Positions 41,454 through 52,373 of a DNA stretch of 64,000 nucleotides are shown piece by piece; position 1 is the first letter of the stretch; each line of letters starts with the position of its first letter. The notes beneath the pieces are model-generated. The model saw only the letters and a list, made by a program, of their open reading frames with translations, ran no database searches and was not told the DNA's origin. Both the position numbers and the translations under genes were made by a program. The DNA comes from Euclidia mi (taxonomy: Eukaryota > Arthropoda > Insecta > Lepidoptera > Erebidae): the NCBI GenBank assembly GCA_944739405.2, contig OX123182.2:18983326-19047325 (forward strand), given 5' to 3'.

Positions 41454-42149
41454 GAGCCAGTGTTCCGCAGACTTACGGTATAGTAGCAAACTCCATATTC
41501 ATGCTAGTTATAGTCAGACATCTGCCGTAGATCAAATGGAGGTTCATTGTTCCCATAGTGGGTTCCTTTAGGCGTGCCTAGAAGTCGAAAAGCATGAAAA
41601 TCGACTTTCAAAACGTGATCGCAGTATGTCTGCCGTTTTGATATCTTAAAATATATAATTTTTTTTATAGAAATACTTAATGGCAGACACTTGTTCCGGT
41701 TCCTACTATATTTTATATAATATTCACGAAATTTCATAAAATTTACGTTATTTTAGCAAAGCTAAAAATTATATGTTATTTATATTATTATTATAAACGT
41801 ATATTTACAAAGGCAGACACATAAGTCGGTTCTGACACTCGGGCAGACCACACGATACTTTCTCAGTCGTGCTATTGAAGTTGCATAATTTTGATTTTCT
41901 CACTCTTCATTCCGCAGGGAACTAGTGTTTCAGCAAAGCTGCAATTGATGTTTGTTTTTTACATCATTACTATACATGTATATCTAAAAAACCAGACAGA
42001 TAGGTCGGTTCTAAAATGCAGGCAGACTACATAATAGTTTCGCAGTCATGCTAATGGAGATACACGATTTTGACTTTCTCACTCTTACTGGCAATGACAG
42101 CGAATCAGTACGAATACATGTGAACAGTGTTTTTAAATTTTATAATTTA

Positions 42150-42366
42150 CTAGAGGATGCCCGCGGTTACACTCGCGTTATTTCAGGCTATTGCTCTGCT
42201 CCCGTCGTTCATAGCGTGATGTTATATAGCCTATAGCCTTCCTCGATAAATGAGCTATCTAACACTGAAAGAATTTTTCAAATCGGACCAGTAGTTCCTG
42301 AGATTAGCGCGTTCAACTAAACAAACAAACAAACTTTTCAGCTTTATATATTACTATAAGATAAGA
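42150..42366 (+). repeat. dispersed repeat family A, fullest copy, in the foldback loop
   Basis: It starts 'ctagaggatgcccgcggttac', then 'gtgatgttatatagcc', 'cctcgataaatgagct', 'gaaagaatttttcaaatcgg', 'agttcctgagattagcgcgttcaa', (caaa)n and a 'tatatattactataagata' tail. It matches 7781-7935 (minus) and 25745-25872. Confidence 0.7.
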
Positions 42367-42404
42367 TAACTCTTATTTTCAACCGGTCTGTGTGAAGAAC
42401 CTTA

Positions 42405-42455
42405 GGGGAGGCCTATGTCAGCAGTGAACGTCTCTAGGCTGACATGATGATTGAA
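42405..42455 (+). repeat. RTE-type LINE tail remnant
   Basis: 'gggaggcctatgtcagcagtgaacgtctctaggctgacatgatgatt' matches the end of the RTE fragment at 17785-17830 in diverged form. Confidence 0.5.
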
Positions 42456-43368
42456 TCAACGGAAGTCTGCAGTTCTGACGAAAAACAGTGAATAATTTTG
42501 ATTTTTTGTAGACAATATTAAATTTATTTATTCTGTATTTGAATTTCGAGTTGTACGTTTTGTTAGAACAAAATAAATAGCAAAATCATTATTATTGTAA
42601 GTGGAAAAAAAATGTTGATTTCTTTATAAATACTTATATGTTTATGGTTGAAAATTAGAGTTATAAATTATAAAATTTAAAAACACTGTTCACATATATT
42701 CATACTGATGCGCTGTCATTGCCAGTAAGAGTGAGAAAGTCAATATCATGTATCTCCATTAGCATGACTGCGAAACTATTATGTAGTCTGCCTGCATTTT
42801 AGAACCGACCTATCTGTCTGGTTTTTTAGATATACATGTATAGTAATGATGTAAAAAACATACATCAATTGCAGCTTTGCTGAAACACTAGTTCCCTGCG
42901 GAATGAAGAGTGAGAAAATCAAAATTATGCAACTTCAATAGCACGACTGAGAAAGTATCGTGTGGTCTGCCCGAGTGTCAGAACCGACTTATGTGTCTGC
43001 CTTTGTAAATATACGTTTATAATAATAATATAAATAACATATATAATTTTTAGCTTTGCTAAAATAACGTAAATTTTATGAAATTTTGTGAATATTATAT
43101 AAAATATAGTAGGAACCGGAACAAGTGTCTGCCATTAAGCATTTCTATAAAAAAAATTATATATTTTAAGATATCAAAACGGCAGACATACTGCGATCAC
43201 GTTTTGAAAGTCGATTTTCATGCTTTTCGACTTCTAGGCACGCCTAAAGGAACCCACTATGGGAATAATGAACCTCCATTTGATCTACGGCAGATGACTG
43301 ACTATAACTGGCATTAATATGGAGTTTGCTACTATACCGTAAGTCTGCGGAACACTGGCTCTTAGACT

Positions 43369-45616
43369 ATTAGGTGTGATTGCTTTTATACGCTGATTAA
43401 AATGCATTATTTTGGTTTTAGCTATGTTTGCCTTGAGATTATTAATGTCCAGCCATTTAATAATTGCATTAAGAGTACTGTTTATATCATGCTCATAAGA
43501 TATTCTGTCCTTACACTTAATTGCAACGGTGCTGTCATCAGCAAAGAGCGTCATTGGGTTAGAGTTCGCATTTGGAAGGTCATTTATGTAGGTTATAAAG
43601 AGTAATGGACCCAATACACTTCCTTGTGGGACTCCGTATTTTATTTTGCGTTCATTTGAAAGGTATGTATCCTCCATCTTAGTTCTAACATTAATTTTAT
43701 TAATTTGTGTGTATTGAGTACGGTTTTTGAGGTAAGATTCTATTAATTTCAAAATATTGCCTCTTATACCATATGTCTCTAGCTTATATAATAAAATGTC
43801 ATGTACCACGTGATCAAAAGCTTGCGTCCTATCCATAAAGATGGCGCAGATTGGTATTCGCTTGTCGACATTGGACATTATAATTTCTAAAAATTCATAT
43901 ATGGCAAGGTTGATACTTTTATTCTGTCTAAATCCTTTTTGTTCTTTAACTAAAATATTATGGGTTTCAAAATATTTAAGAAATTCATTATAATTATATG
44001 TACTTTTCAATAATTTTTGAGAAGACTGATATAAGGGCAATAGGTCTATAATTATTCATGTTTTCTTTACTCTCTTTTTTATGAATTGGTTTAATGATTG
44101 CAACTTTTAGTTTTTCGGGGTATACACCATTTTCTATAGATAGGTTTACAATGTAGCTAAGAGGTTGTGAGATACTTTCTGCTACTAACTTAATTATTTT
44201 AGTGCAGATATCGTCATAACCTACACTATTTGTTTTTTTTAGACCTTTTATTATTTGCTTTATATCATCTGGCAAACATGGCTTCACAAATATTGAGTTA
44301 GGTCTAGATGTTAGGTATTGTTTATGTTGGTTCTTAAGTATAGTATTAATGGGTGTTATCTTATCTACAAAATAATTATTAAATTCATTTGATATGTCAT
44401 ACGGATTTGTCACAATATTATTATTAAATTTAATATATGGTATAGATTCTAATGACCTATTTTGCTTTGCAGCGTTTATAGTTTGCCATACAGCTTTTGC
44501 CTTATTTCTTGAATTTATTATATTATAATTATTTTGCGCTCGTTGGGTTAAAGTCACAATTTTTTTCAGTCTTTTGTTGTATTGCATCAATTTTGATTTG
44601 TTATCTACACTTGGGTTTTTTCTATATTTCCACAGCAATTCGCGCTTCTTAACACGACAAGTTCTAATACCCCGTGATATCCACTTTGGTTTTTTGTGGT
44701 TGTGTATGGTTATAGTTCTGTGGGGAAAGCAAAGATTATAAAATAACTTAAACGTATCAAAGAAAGTATTATATGCTATGTTTGGATCACAGGTGCTGTA
44801 CATATCTGGATATTTCATTTGGCCTATAGAGTATTTGAATTTTGCCTGGTTTTCCATACAAAAATCCCGTCGCCTGATTTTCCAGTACTTAATTAAACAT
44901 ATATTTCTTACTTGACATTTCAGCAATTGTGCAGTGTGGTCAGACAGTGCTAACTCAATTACCTCAGACTTACATTTTTTCCCAAAGTTATGGGCAAAGT
45001 TGTCTATGCATGTTTTGCTTACATGTCTTGTAGGTTCTTTTAATTGTTATTTTAAATTGTAATTTAGTAGCAAACATTCCAATTCAATTGTTAACTTATT
45101 CCTAATTAGGACATTAATATTATAGTCACCAGCAATAACAATATAATGCTTATGATAGTGTTTATAAAGAAACATTATGACCCTGTTCAATTTATCAAAA
45201 AATATATCTATGTTACTAGCTAAGGGTACTCTATACACACAGACAACAACAATGTTATAATCCGTCAGCTCAATAGCACAGCACTCAAAAGCTGAACGGA
45301 TTGAATATCCTGTTAGGACTGATATTTCTTTGCAGTTATGCCCTTTTTTAACAAAAATACAAGACTCACCTCTTTTTGAGTCAGTTCTAGAGTAACATGA
45401 TACTAAATTATAGTTAGGAATCATACAAGAGTTCTCATGTCCAGACATCATGAAGTGTTCGGTGAGACAAATGACATCAACATCAGATTTTTTTTCTAAT
45501 AATTCCTGTATACAGACTGTTAATAAATGTGACTTTGTCCGCAGTCCAGCAGTATTTTGGTGAAGTATATTTAAATATTTAGGGGCGAAAAAGAGATTGA
45601 GATTCTGTGAATTCAT
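43369..45616 (-). pseudogene. LINE-2 ORF2, endonuclease and reverse transcriptase (5' part)
   Basis: The ATG is at 45616, 38 bases inside ORF1. Endonuclease motifs: LHQNTAG, CLTEHFMMSG (Glu intact), VCVYRVP and IAGDYNINV. A TAA at 45049-45047 interrupts, and the same frame resumes with the SDHTAQ motif. A frameshift at about 44000-44040 follows NYRPIALISVFSK. The RT continues with FMDRTQAFDHV, YGVPQGSVLGPLLF and LFADDSTVAIK, so the polymerase Asp residues remain. At 43369 the frame enters the foldback element; the C-terminus is at 41453-40791. Motif C is FADD, unlike the YADD of LINE-A and LINE-3. Confidence 0.82.
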
Positions 45617-46698
45617 CACGTGATAGTTTTTTCTTTACACTGTTTGTATTTTCTTGTTTGATTGCCAACAACAGATCCAAGAGGTCACCAAATAAAACCC
45701 TCATACCACGATTATTTAAGGACCCAGAGCGTGTATACAAAGTATGGTGGTAACTTAAATTCAAGTTAGAGTCCAGAAGATAGGCATGCTCATGTGTGAT
45801 AATGTCCATATACAACATATTATTAAATACCTCCAGTCTTGTGTTATATAAATTATTGTAATTATAATAGTAATTAAATTTGAATGGGGGTAAAGTAATT
45901 ATAATATTAGTATTTTTAATGTCCTGTAGTATATATCTAATGTCAGTTATTATATCATAATAGTTGTGAGTCTTCCTCACCAACCATAATTATACAAAAG
46001 TCATTCATTGTAAAATTTGATACTTTACTTTGAATATCCTGTAAGAGAGCCTTTATTCCAACATTTGGTGTGAGGTAGTGACATATGTGATAGTTGTCAA
46101 GGAAATATTCTTCTGCTAAGGCTAATTTGTTGTTGATTTTATTTGCACTAATGATGCAGAGTTTATTTCTAACTACGGTCTGTGAATAAGACTTTGTATC
46201 AAATATTTTTTCCTCACTAATCCCGTCAGGTAGCTCCATCTGTGTACTGGAATGTTGAACTACAGTATTTTGTTCATCTCCTTTTTCTATATTAATACTT
46301 TCATTTAATATGGCGAAATCTGTTTGGGTTTGCTTATTACTGCGAGATTCTTTCGTCTGATTTGAGCATTTTTTAGGGGTTTTGAGCGGGGATTGGATTG
46401 GACTAGACACAATTTGTTTATAGATAGAATTCTTGCGGGTCAGATTTTGATTCTCCTTTTTAAGCGCCTCATTTTCTAATATCAAAGAGTCTATTTCGCT
46501 ATTTGCACTCAGTAGTTTAGTAGTAAGGTCATCAATCTGTTTTCTCAGTTCGGTGACGATGTCGACATCTTCATCCTCCGATATATCAGGAACGCTATGC
46601 ATGGTGCCATCTAGTGTGTGATTGTTGAAACTATCATCCAAGTTAGTATCGGAGTGCGCTCGCGCACGTCTGATCGTAATATTTTCTGTCTGGTCCAT
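45579..46698 (-). pseudogene. LINE-2 ORF1: coiled coil plus SGNH-like domain, one frameshift
   Basis: ATG at 46698. Frame 46698-45955 has an acidic N-terminus, a coiled coil (VTELRKQIDDLTTKLLS, continuing to about residue 95) and the first blocks of the SGNH-like domain (KLCIISANKIN, FCIIMVGEED). A one-base shift at about 45960-45980 moves the rest (NTNIIITLPPFKFN, LNNRGM) to frame 45983-45579. The order matches LINE-1 ORF1 closely. The block-III residue pattern GEE replaces GHE of LINE-1. Confidence 0.75.
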
Positions 46699-46779
46699 CG
46701 TTGCAGATAGTAGTTCTGTTATAATCCGATAGATAGTGTGATGACAAGTGTTTTGATTGTATTCTAAATCCCAAATGTT

Positions 46780-46885
46780 TCACAAAAAGTGTAACGATAT
46801 ACTGGATTTGAACGCGAGCACACGCCGTTGCTGCCTCACTGCGTATTCACAGTCGGTCGTTTACCCAGCGGGCCACGGTCATCTG
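46780..46885 (-). promoter_or_regulatory. tRNA-like head of LINE-2
   Basis: On the minus strand: CCGTGGCCCGCTGGGTAA (complement of 46861-46878, A-box-like), GCGTTCAAATCC (complement of 46804-46815, B box fitting GWTCRANNC) and ACTTTTTGTG (complement of 46781-46790). The order equals that of LINE-1 38000-38095. Confidence 0.5.
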
Positions 46886-47013
46886 GTATTCTAATTGTAA
46901 AATAGGCGTTTGGGTTCATAAGCAATTAGATGGAAATTGCTATTGATGATTCATGTTTTACTATTTTAAATTTAAAAGTAAACACAGAGCACTTTCAAAT
47001 TGTACTTAGCGCG

Positions 47014-48836
47014 AAGAACAAAGGCACAGAACTGTTTTAATATAAAAACATCAACAAATAAAATAAAAATGACATGGCAAATTATAAATAATAATAAATT
47101 TAATATTTCTAATGACTACATAATGAAATTAAAAATTAACAATAATTACATAACTAACCCATTGATGATAGCAAACACATTTAATAACTATTTTATTGAC
47201 AAAGTTGTGCCAATACGCGGCTATCGAAACAAAGTTACTTCGCACATAAATATTAATCGAGATTCAATGTTTATGAACCCATGTTTGCCTAGTGATATAT
47301 TAAACATAATAAAAACACTAAAAAATACGAACAGTGTAGGAACGGATGAAATTTCAACAGTTATACTAAAATCTGTGGGTCATTCGATATGCTACCATCT
47401 TAGTTACATACTAAACTTATGTATAACGCACGGTGTATTTCCAGACGGCTTAAAAACTTCTTTAATTAAACCATTACATAAAAAGGATAGTAAAGATATT
47501 ATACAAAATTATAGACCTATTGCCCTTCTATCAGTAATCTCTAAAATATTTGAAAAGTTTATATTCAATCAAGTATACGCATATTTAGAAAAAAAATGCA
47601 TAATTTGACACAAAAAGGTTTCCGTCAAAATATGACTATAAATATAGCTGTATATGAATTTCTACATAATATAATGTTAAACGTCGACAAAAGAATACCA
47701 GTGTGTGCAATCTATTGCGACATGACCCAGGCATTCGATTACGTTGACCATGCTATCTTGAAAGACAAATTAGGATGTTATGGCATAAGAGGCAACATAC
47801 AAAAACTTCTAAATCCTATCTTTCAAACCGCAAACAAATAACAGCTATTAAAAAATTGGACATGAATACAAAAACAGAATTAACCTACACGTCCAATGAG
47901 CGCATAATTAAATTTGGTGTCCCACAGGGGAGTGTGTTAGGACCTCTTTTATTTATTTTATATATAAATGACATGCTAAATTCGACATCTCAACCTATGA
48001 CTCTTTTTGCTGACGACAGCACCCAGACAATCGCGTGTAAAAATTCTAATCTTAATTCTTATAAAAATGTCATAAATAATTCTTTGACTGCTTTAATATC
48101 CTGGCTAGAAAAAAATAATTTGAAAATAAATCTGACTAAAACAAATATCATGCATTTTAGTCAACGAATTGAAACCCCCTCACAAATTGACATTGTATAT
48201 AGTAACAAATTAATCGAACAAGTAGATAATACGAAATTTCTCGGTATCTATATTAACAAAAAACTTAATTGGAAAAGCCATATAGATTATATTTGTAAAA
48301 AACTTAGCAGACACTCCTACGCTCTTTATAAGCTTGCACCAACGATCGATACTCATACTTTACTTACTGCGTATCATGGATTAGTAGCATCTACCTTGAG
48401 ATACGGCATAATCTTCTGGGGCAATGCAAGTGATAAATAGATTGTGTTCAAATTGCAAAAACGCTGTATACGTGCTATGTTTGGACTGAAAGTTACAGAT
48501 AGTTGCCGGCCATGTTTCATCAAATATAAAATTTTAACGTTACCATGTTTATATATCATGGAAGTATGTAATTTCATTAGAATGAATCCTCAAATTTTTC
48601 CTCGCCTTTCTGATACTGTTAAGCGTAACAGGCGAGATAATGATAGACTCTGTATGCATAGCGCCAAGACTGCTCATATGGGTTATAGCATATTTTGTAT
48701 GGCACCAAAACTTTATAACAAAATTCCAAGAGAATGTAAAAGGTTAAATACAAGCCAATTTAAACTGAAACTTAAGGAAATATTATATAATAAAGCATAC
48801 TATAGTATAAAGGATTTTTTAAATGACACTATTTAA
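47014..48836 (+). pseudogene. LINE-1 ORF2, reverse transcriptase part (3' segment)
   Basis: It resumes in frame after LINE-2 with RTKAQNCFNI, then NYRPIALLSVISK, a frameshift at about 47600, KGFRQN and YCDMTQAFDYVDH (motif A). A second frameshift at about 47810 follows, then FGVPQGSVLGPLLF and LFADDST (motif C), and the thumb up to FWGNASDK. A TAG at 48438-48440 stops the frame, which continues to FLNDTI and a final TAA at 48836. Three lesions in 1.8 kb mark it as dead. The order and spacing follow LINE-2. Confidence 0.82.
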
Positions 48837-49494
48837 ACTTGAAATTTATGTTTTGACATCTATCCTTAATTTTGTAACAATTTGACATTTTAGTTTTATT
48901 ATTATTAATGTACACTAACTGTCTTACTAATAAAAATTACGACACATTGTATACAAGTACTATAAGCATTGCGTAACAAAAACGCAACTAATAAAAAATA
49001 TTTTGACAGATTGCGTGTATACATGCGTTATAAGAGATCAAAATATCTATTTAGACTTACACAAGCTCTACACAAGCTTGCACCCTTGTATAAGGAGTGC
49101 GTAAGAGCAAAATGGCGGCTATTTGGCCAGCTGAGGACGCTGAGGTTGTCACTTTACATAGTTTATGCGCGCAATCTATGACAGAGAGGTTGGACTAGGA
49201 AGGTTATATTTCTTTGATCTATGAAATGAATCTTATTGTCAGTGGAGGCGTTCGGAAGCTATGAGTACAAATCAAAACATATTTATCCTTCAGAAAATAA
49301 CAAGCATTAGTCTTTAGTTTTTGTACATTAGATTAATAGATAAGGGATATTTTTAAGAAGAAACTCCATTTAATATATAATTAAGCTAGTAAAATTCTAT
49401 ATAAACTATAAAATACAATTAAATTATTAAAACGAAATTACGATTAGAAGTTTTTGAACGTACTTCGAAAAAGGTTGTCAGCATATTTGACGTA

Positions 49495-49614
49495 CACACA
49501 GCTACACATCAACCTATACAAAACCAATATTAGCTGAACTACTCAACAACAGGTTGGTCACACTAAGGGAGTTCGCCTAATATTGGGCTTATTTAGGTTA
49601 ATGTGTAGCTGTGG
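49495..49614. mobile_element. small hairpin element (about 120 bp)
   Basis: Inverted arms of about 38 bases: 'acacagctacacatcaacc...ccaatatta' at 49495-49532 and its imperfect complement at 49576-49614 ('taatattggg...ggttaatgtgtagctgtg'). GTAC flanks both sides. It is a tiny MITE or a hairpin-forming insert. Confidence 0.6.
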
Positions 49615-49714
49615 GTACAACAGACTACACAGCGTGAGTAGTTACACAAGCTTGTCTTTGTTTTTATTAGTAGCGATGTTGTGTAAACCCTGTATAACTC
49701 ATATACAGACGTTA

Positions 49715-49958
49715 TACATCACATCAGCTTTTGATAGTCCACTGCTGGACTAGGCCTCTCCTTTGAAAGGAGGAATGGGCCTACTATACCACGCTGGCCA
49801 AACGAGTTGGTAGAGGATTGGTATCAAGTTTTCCTTCTCTTACAGTGTTGTTCTCTGCATAATATGCTCCCTCTGTCGGCTCTTACGACACCCATGGGAT
49901 GATATGGGGTGGTGATATTTCGTATTCTTAATCCGTCACCACACGGATACGCTGTGTA
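49715..49958 (-). repeat. SINE/LINE-tail repeat, antisense copy
   Basis: This is the complement of 26969-27216 over its whole length: 'agtccactgctggactaggcctctcc', 'accacgctggcc', 'gctcttacgacacccatggg', 'cttaatccgtcaccacacgg'. Confidence 0.8.
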
Positions 49959-50255
49959 AGTATACATACGTTAAACGTGTGAGTAATATTTTTTTATTAG
50001 TAAGACAGTTATTATTTAATTTTATTTTGACTGACCAAATTTAATTATGTTACTAGCAATACGTTGACATGCATGAATTTATTTAATTATTTTGAATCCT
50101 GTACGTATTCTTTGATAATAACATGTTTTTAAATTTTGTACACCAGACTCTGGTCGAATATGACGGAAATATTATTTTGTAACATTACCATCTGTATTTA
50201 GTACTTTTATTCTTACAAAATAAATTATTCTTATTCTTATTCTCTTCTTTAGAAA

Positions 50256-50563
50256 TGGTGCTGCAAATGTTGGCGGAATGCCCCGCTTATGCGTCCCAGT
50301 GCACAGTGGTTCCGTAGTAGGTCATACGGTACCAATCACGATGTTTGAATTACAAGACGATACCTCACTTAATTACTCACTATTTATCACACTATATCAG
50401 GGTACACAAATAATTTCATTTTGTTTTTTCCTACTTATAGTTTTGTGCATCTAAAGTGAACGCATTACAAGTCCGTTTGTTAGCGTAATTAGCGCGTGAT
50501 ATTTAGTCTTTTTAGTGACACTTGTTTTTAAAGAATAAATTGTTTGTGACCGGATGTTTTACA
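50256..50563. other. non-coding stretch
   Basis: Nothing recognised apart from the 5' region of the short exon that follows. Confidence 0.3.
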
Positions 50564-50582
50564 ATGGATATTCAAGTTGAAG
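50564..50582 (+). CDS. possible short first exon (MDIQVEG)
   Basis: ATG at 50564 opens six codons before a strong donor (ag, then gtatgt at 50583). A pyrimidine-rich acceptor (tttgttttag) at about 50905 lies just before the relic coding region that ends at 51309. Joining them is an inference; the downstream piece has stops. Confidence 0.3.
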
Positions 50583-50905
50583 GTATGTAACGTGTATTTC
50601 AAGCATTTTCTTTCATTTTAATTCATGTGTTATTTTTTTTAATCGGTGCTACGCCAATTAAATTAAAAGATTATTTTTTTGTTTTACTTTATCTATGTCG
50701 AAGCTTTTAACTACTTTCTGACCATAACCTACAGAAGCAGTTTTATATAAAGACATTAAAAAACACTATATTTTAAATTTAAAAGAAAATTGACTGCGAT
50801 GTGCTGCGATAGTAGGTGTCACCTAGGATCTACGCCAGGTGTTAAAGGTGTCTACGAGATATCATTATTCTAAAATCCACACTATACCATTTGTATTTTG
50901 TTTTA

Positions 50906-51309
50906 GGTACGACATTTAAGTGTTATTTTACAAGAATGCTTGTACTTGACACTTGGCTGTCTATTAAGAAGACTACTTCTGAAGCAGACAGATGTCGTCA
51001 AGTTTTGAATAGTCTGGCGTAGTTGCTGCCAGATATCGAAAATATTGACACAAAAAACTTAGAAATTAGAATAACTCTGCTTTGTTATCTATCGGTGAGC
51101 TCTCGGAAAAGGCCGCTGAATCGTGTAATAAATTAATTAAACGATTTAGGCGTGATTATACAAGAAAAATGTCTCGACTTGTCTCGAACACCGATCTGAT
51201 GCACAGACTTGTTTTTAATTTGGATCCATACCTTTCTAGTTTAAGAAAATTACCACGAAAGAAGAAGTCTGCTCTATCAGCTGACCTGTTAAATTTATTG
51301 TCCTTTTAA
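50906..51309 (+). pseudogene. C-terminal relic of a multicopy arthropod transposon-like protein
   Basis: The last 75 codons (51082-51309) read LSIGELSEKAAES, NKLIKRFRRDYTRKMSR and DPYLSSLRKLPRKKKS, the C-terminal signature of an uncharacterised family that I recall as repeated in many arthropod genomes (GxLSEEAxExRNK followed by a Lys-rich end). Upstream of it only short fragments in different frames remain (about 50930-51080), with a stop directly before, so most of the protein is lost. The multicopy nature suggests a transposon, but the superfamily is not known to me. It differs from the families at 1347-3514 and 63249-63916. Confidence 0.5.
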
Positions 51310-51970
51310 ATCTGTGCCATTTTATAAGAAGTTTAGAAAATTTAAGATTGTAATTATTTGATTTGCTTAGATTTGTTCAATGTGCCTATAAAACTATTTA
51401 ATTGTAATTATTTGATGAATATTTGTGTTTGTCATTAGTAAGAGTCTAGTTAAGTGGTATTATTGTAATAGTAATTTATGCCAATAAAGTTTCAGAGTAG
51501 CTGTAATTCACCTTTCTCAATTATTTTACTATGTACAAGAAATAGCTGAGTTTTATATTGAATGAATTATTATTATTCTGATATAATCTATTTTATTTCT
51601 ACTAATATTTACCTCAGTTAATAAAAAAATACCATAATACCATGCATTACTATGCATTTCAATAGCCACTCGTTGCGCGAAACCTCTATGACCGCCCTTC
51701 TTAGAGCGCGGAACCACTGTGCAGTGTCGTGAACTCATCACCATCTCAAAGCCTTTTCAACCATTTTGGTGTAGACGTCTACAACAATTTCCTTTCCGTT
51801 CTGTTTTGGGTAATCTTCAACCAATTACTGCCCGCTATCTTTATGATGTCTTCTTTCCATATCATTTGCAGTCTTCCAGCTGGTCGTTTACAATCCCATG
51901 TCGCCATTTCAATATTTGCTTGCAACATGTTTCGAGATTTCTGGCTACATGTCCGGCCGCTACTCTTTTG
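51310..51970. other. non-coding stretch
   Basis: A possible poly(A) signal for the preceding relic (caataaag, about 51482-51489) is visible. No gene was recognised. Confidence 0.35.
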
Positions 51971-52373
51971 GCAACATCTTTAAATAAAATAAAATAAAAA
52001 ATGATTTATTACCAAAAGCTTATACAATGAATACGCAGTGTCCGTTGGCCCCACACTAGGCAAGCCTGTCCTGTGGGAACCTACAACGATTACAGATTTG
52101 CTTATTTTGTTGCTCGGACAGATTTATACTAAATATTGCTTAAATTAACTTAACTATGTTAGTAATATATTTAATAATATTGAATGTATAATAAATTAAT
52201 AATATATAGTATAATGGTATTGAGTATGTGTAGATATATAATTATAGTGTTAGTACATACATTTTGTGATACGAGTACATAAATAAAATATTAGTTATTA
52301 TCTGTGTAGTGTAAGTGTTAATAATCTGTAAGTAATCGGTGTTCATTTTGTGCGTAAAATTCAGGATAGTTGT

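Larger units (their letters stand above)
41454..43362. mobile_element. foldback element with about 700-bp inverted arms
   Basis: The left arm 41454-42148 and right arm about 42666-43362 are inverted copies. By eye there are roughly a dozen mismatches in about 695 bases. The ends read AGAGCCAGTGTTCCGCAG. The flanks are TAGACT at 41446-41451 (one base from the end) and 43363-43368, a 6-bp duplication. Each arm holds two related direct subrepeats (left arm about 41813-41908 and 41993-42087, sharing 'gtcggttct' and 'ttttctcactctt'). The loop contains repeat family A and a LINE-tail remnant. Mirror-image 77-79-codon frames in the arms are the same sequence and are not credible genes. Confidence 0.85.
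40427..47013 (-). mobile_element. LINE-2 inserted antisense in LINE-1 ORF2
   Basis: Removing these 6.59 kb rejoins LINE-1 codons in frame: ...SLT before, RTKAQN after, matching LTQRAQN in LINE-2 itself. The left end is the LINE-2 3' tail, an (AATCA)n/(GATTT)n pentamer repeat at 40427-40447. The right end is its 5' region. A target duplication is at most 1-2 bases. LINE-2 shows ORF1, endonuclease and RT, all with defects, and carries a foldback element. Confidence 0.85.
48918..50009. mobile_element. TA-flanked MITE (about 1.1 kb) in the LINE-1 3' UTR
   Basis: The ends are ACTGTCTTACTAATAAAAA and the complement at 49984-50009, flanked by TA on both sides (48916-48917, 50010-50011), which fits a Tc1/mariner-like non-autonomous element. 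It contains a hairpin element (49495-49614) and a SINE-type repeat (49715-49958), so its original size was about 700 bp. A 70-codon frame at 48969 has no recognisable features. Confidence 0.7.
38000..50255 (+). mobile_element. LINE-1 (SGNH-type ORF1), split by later insertions
   Basis: The element starts with a tRNA-like head (about 38000-38095), then ORF1 (38241-39389) and ORF2 (39349-40426, continuing at 47014-48836), then a 3' UTR (48837-48917 and 50012-50255) ending in a TTATTC-type tail (about 50222-50250). Two insertions interrupt it: LINE-2 at 40427-47013, and the TA-flanked MITE at 48918-50009. The parts are colinear with LINE-2, which supports their belonging together. Confidence 0.82.

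Noticed and set aside
41504..43317. Near-identical 77- and 79-codon frames at 41504-41737 (minus) and 43078-43317 (plus)
   Set aside because: They are the same sequence in the two arms of the foldback element, with no domain and AT-biased composition.
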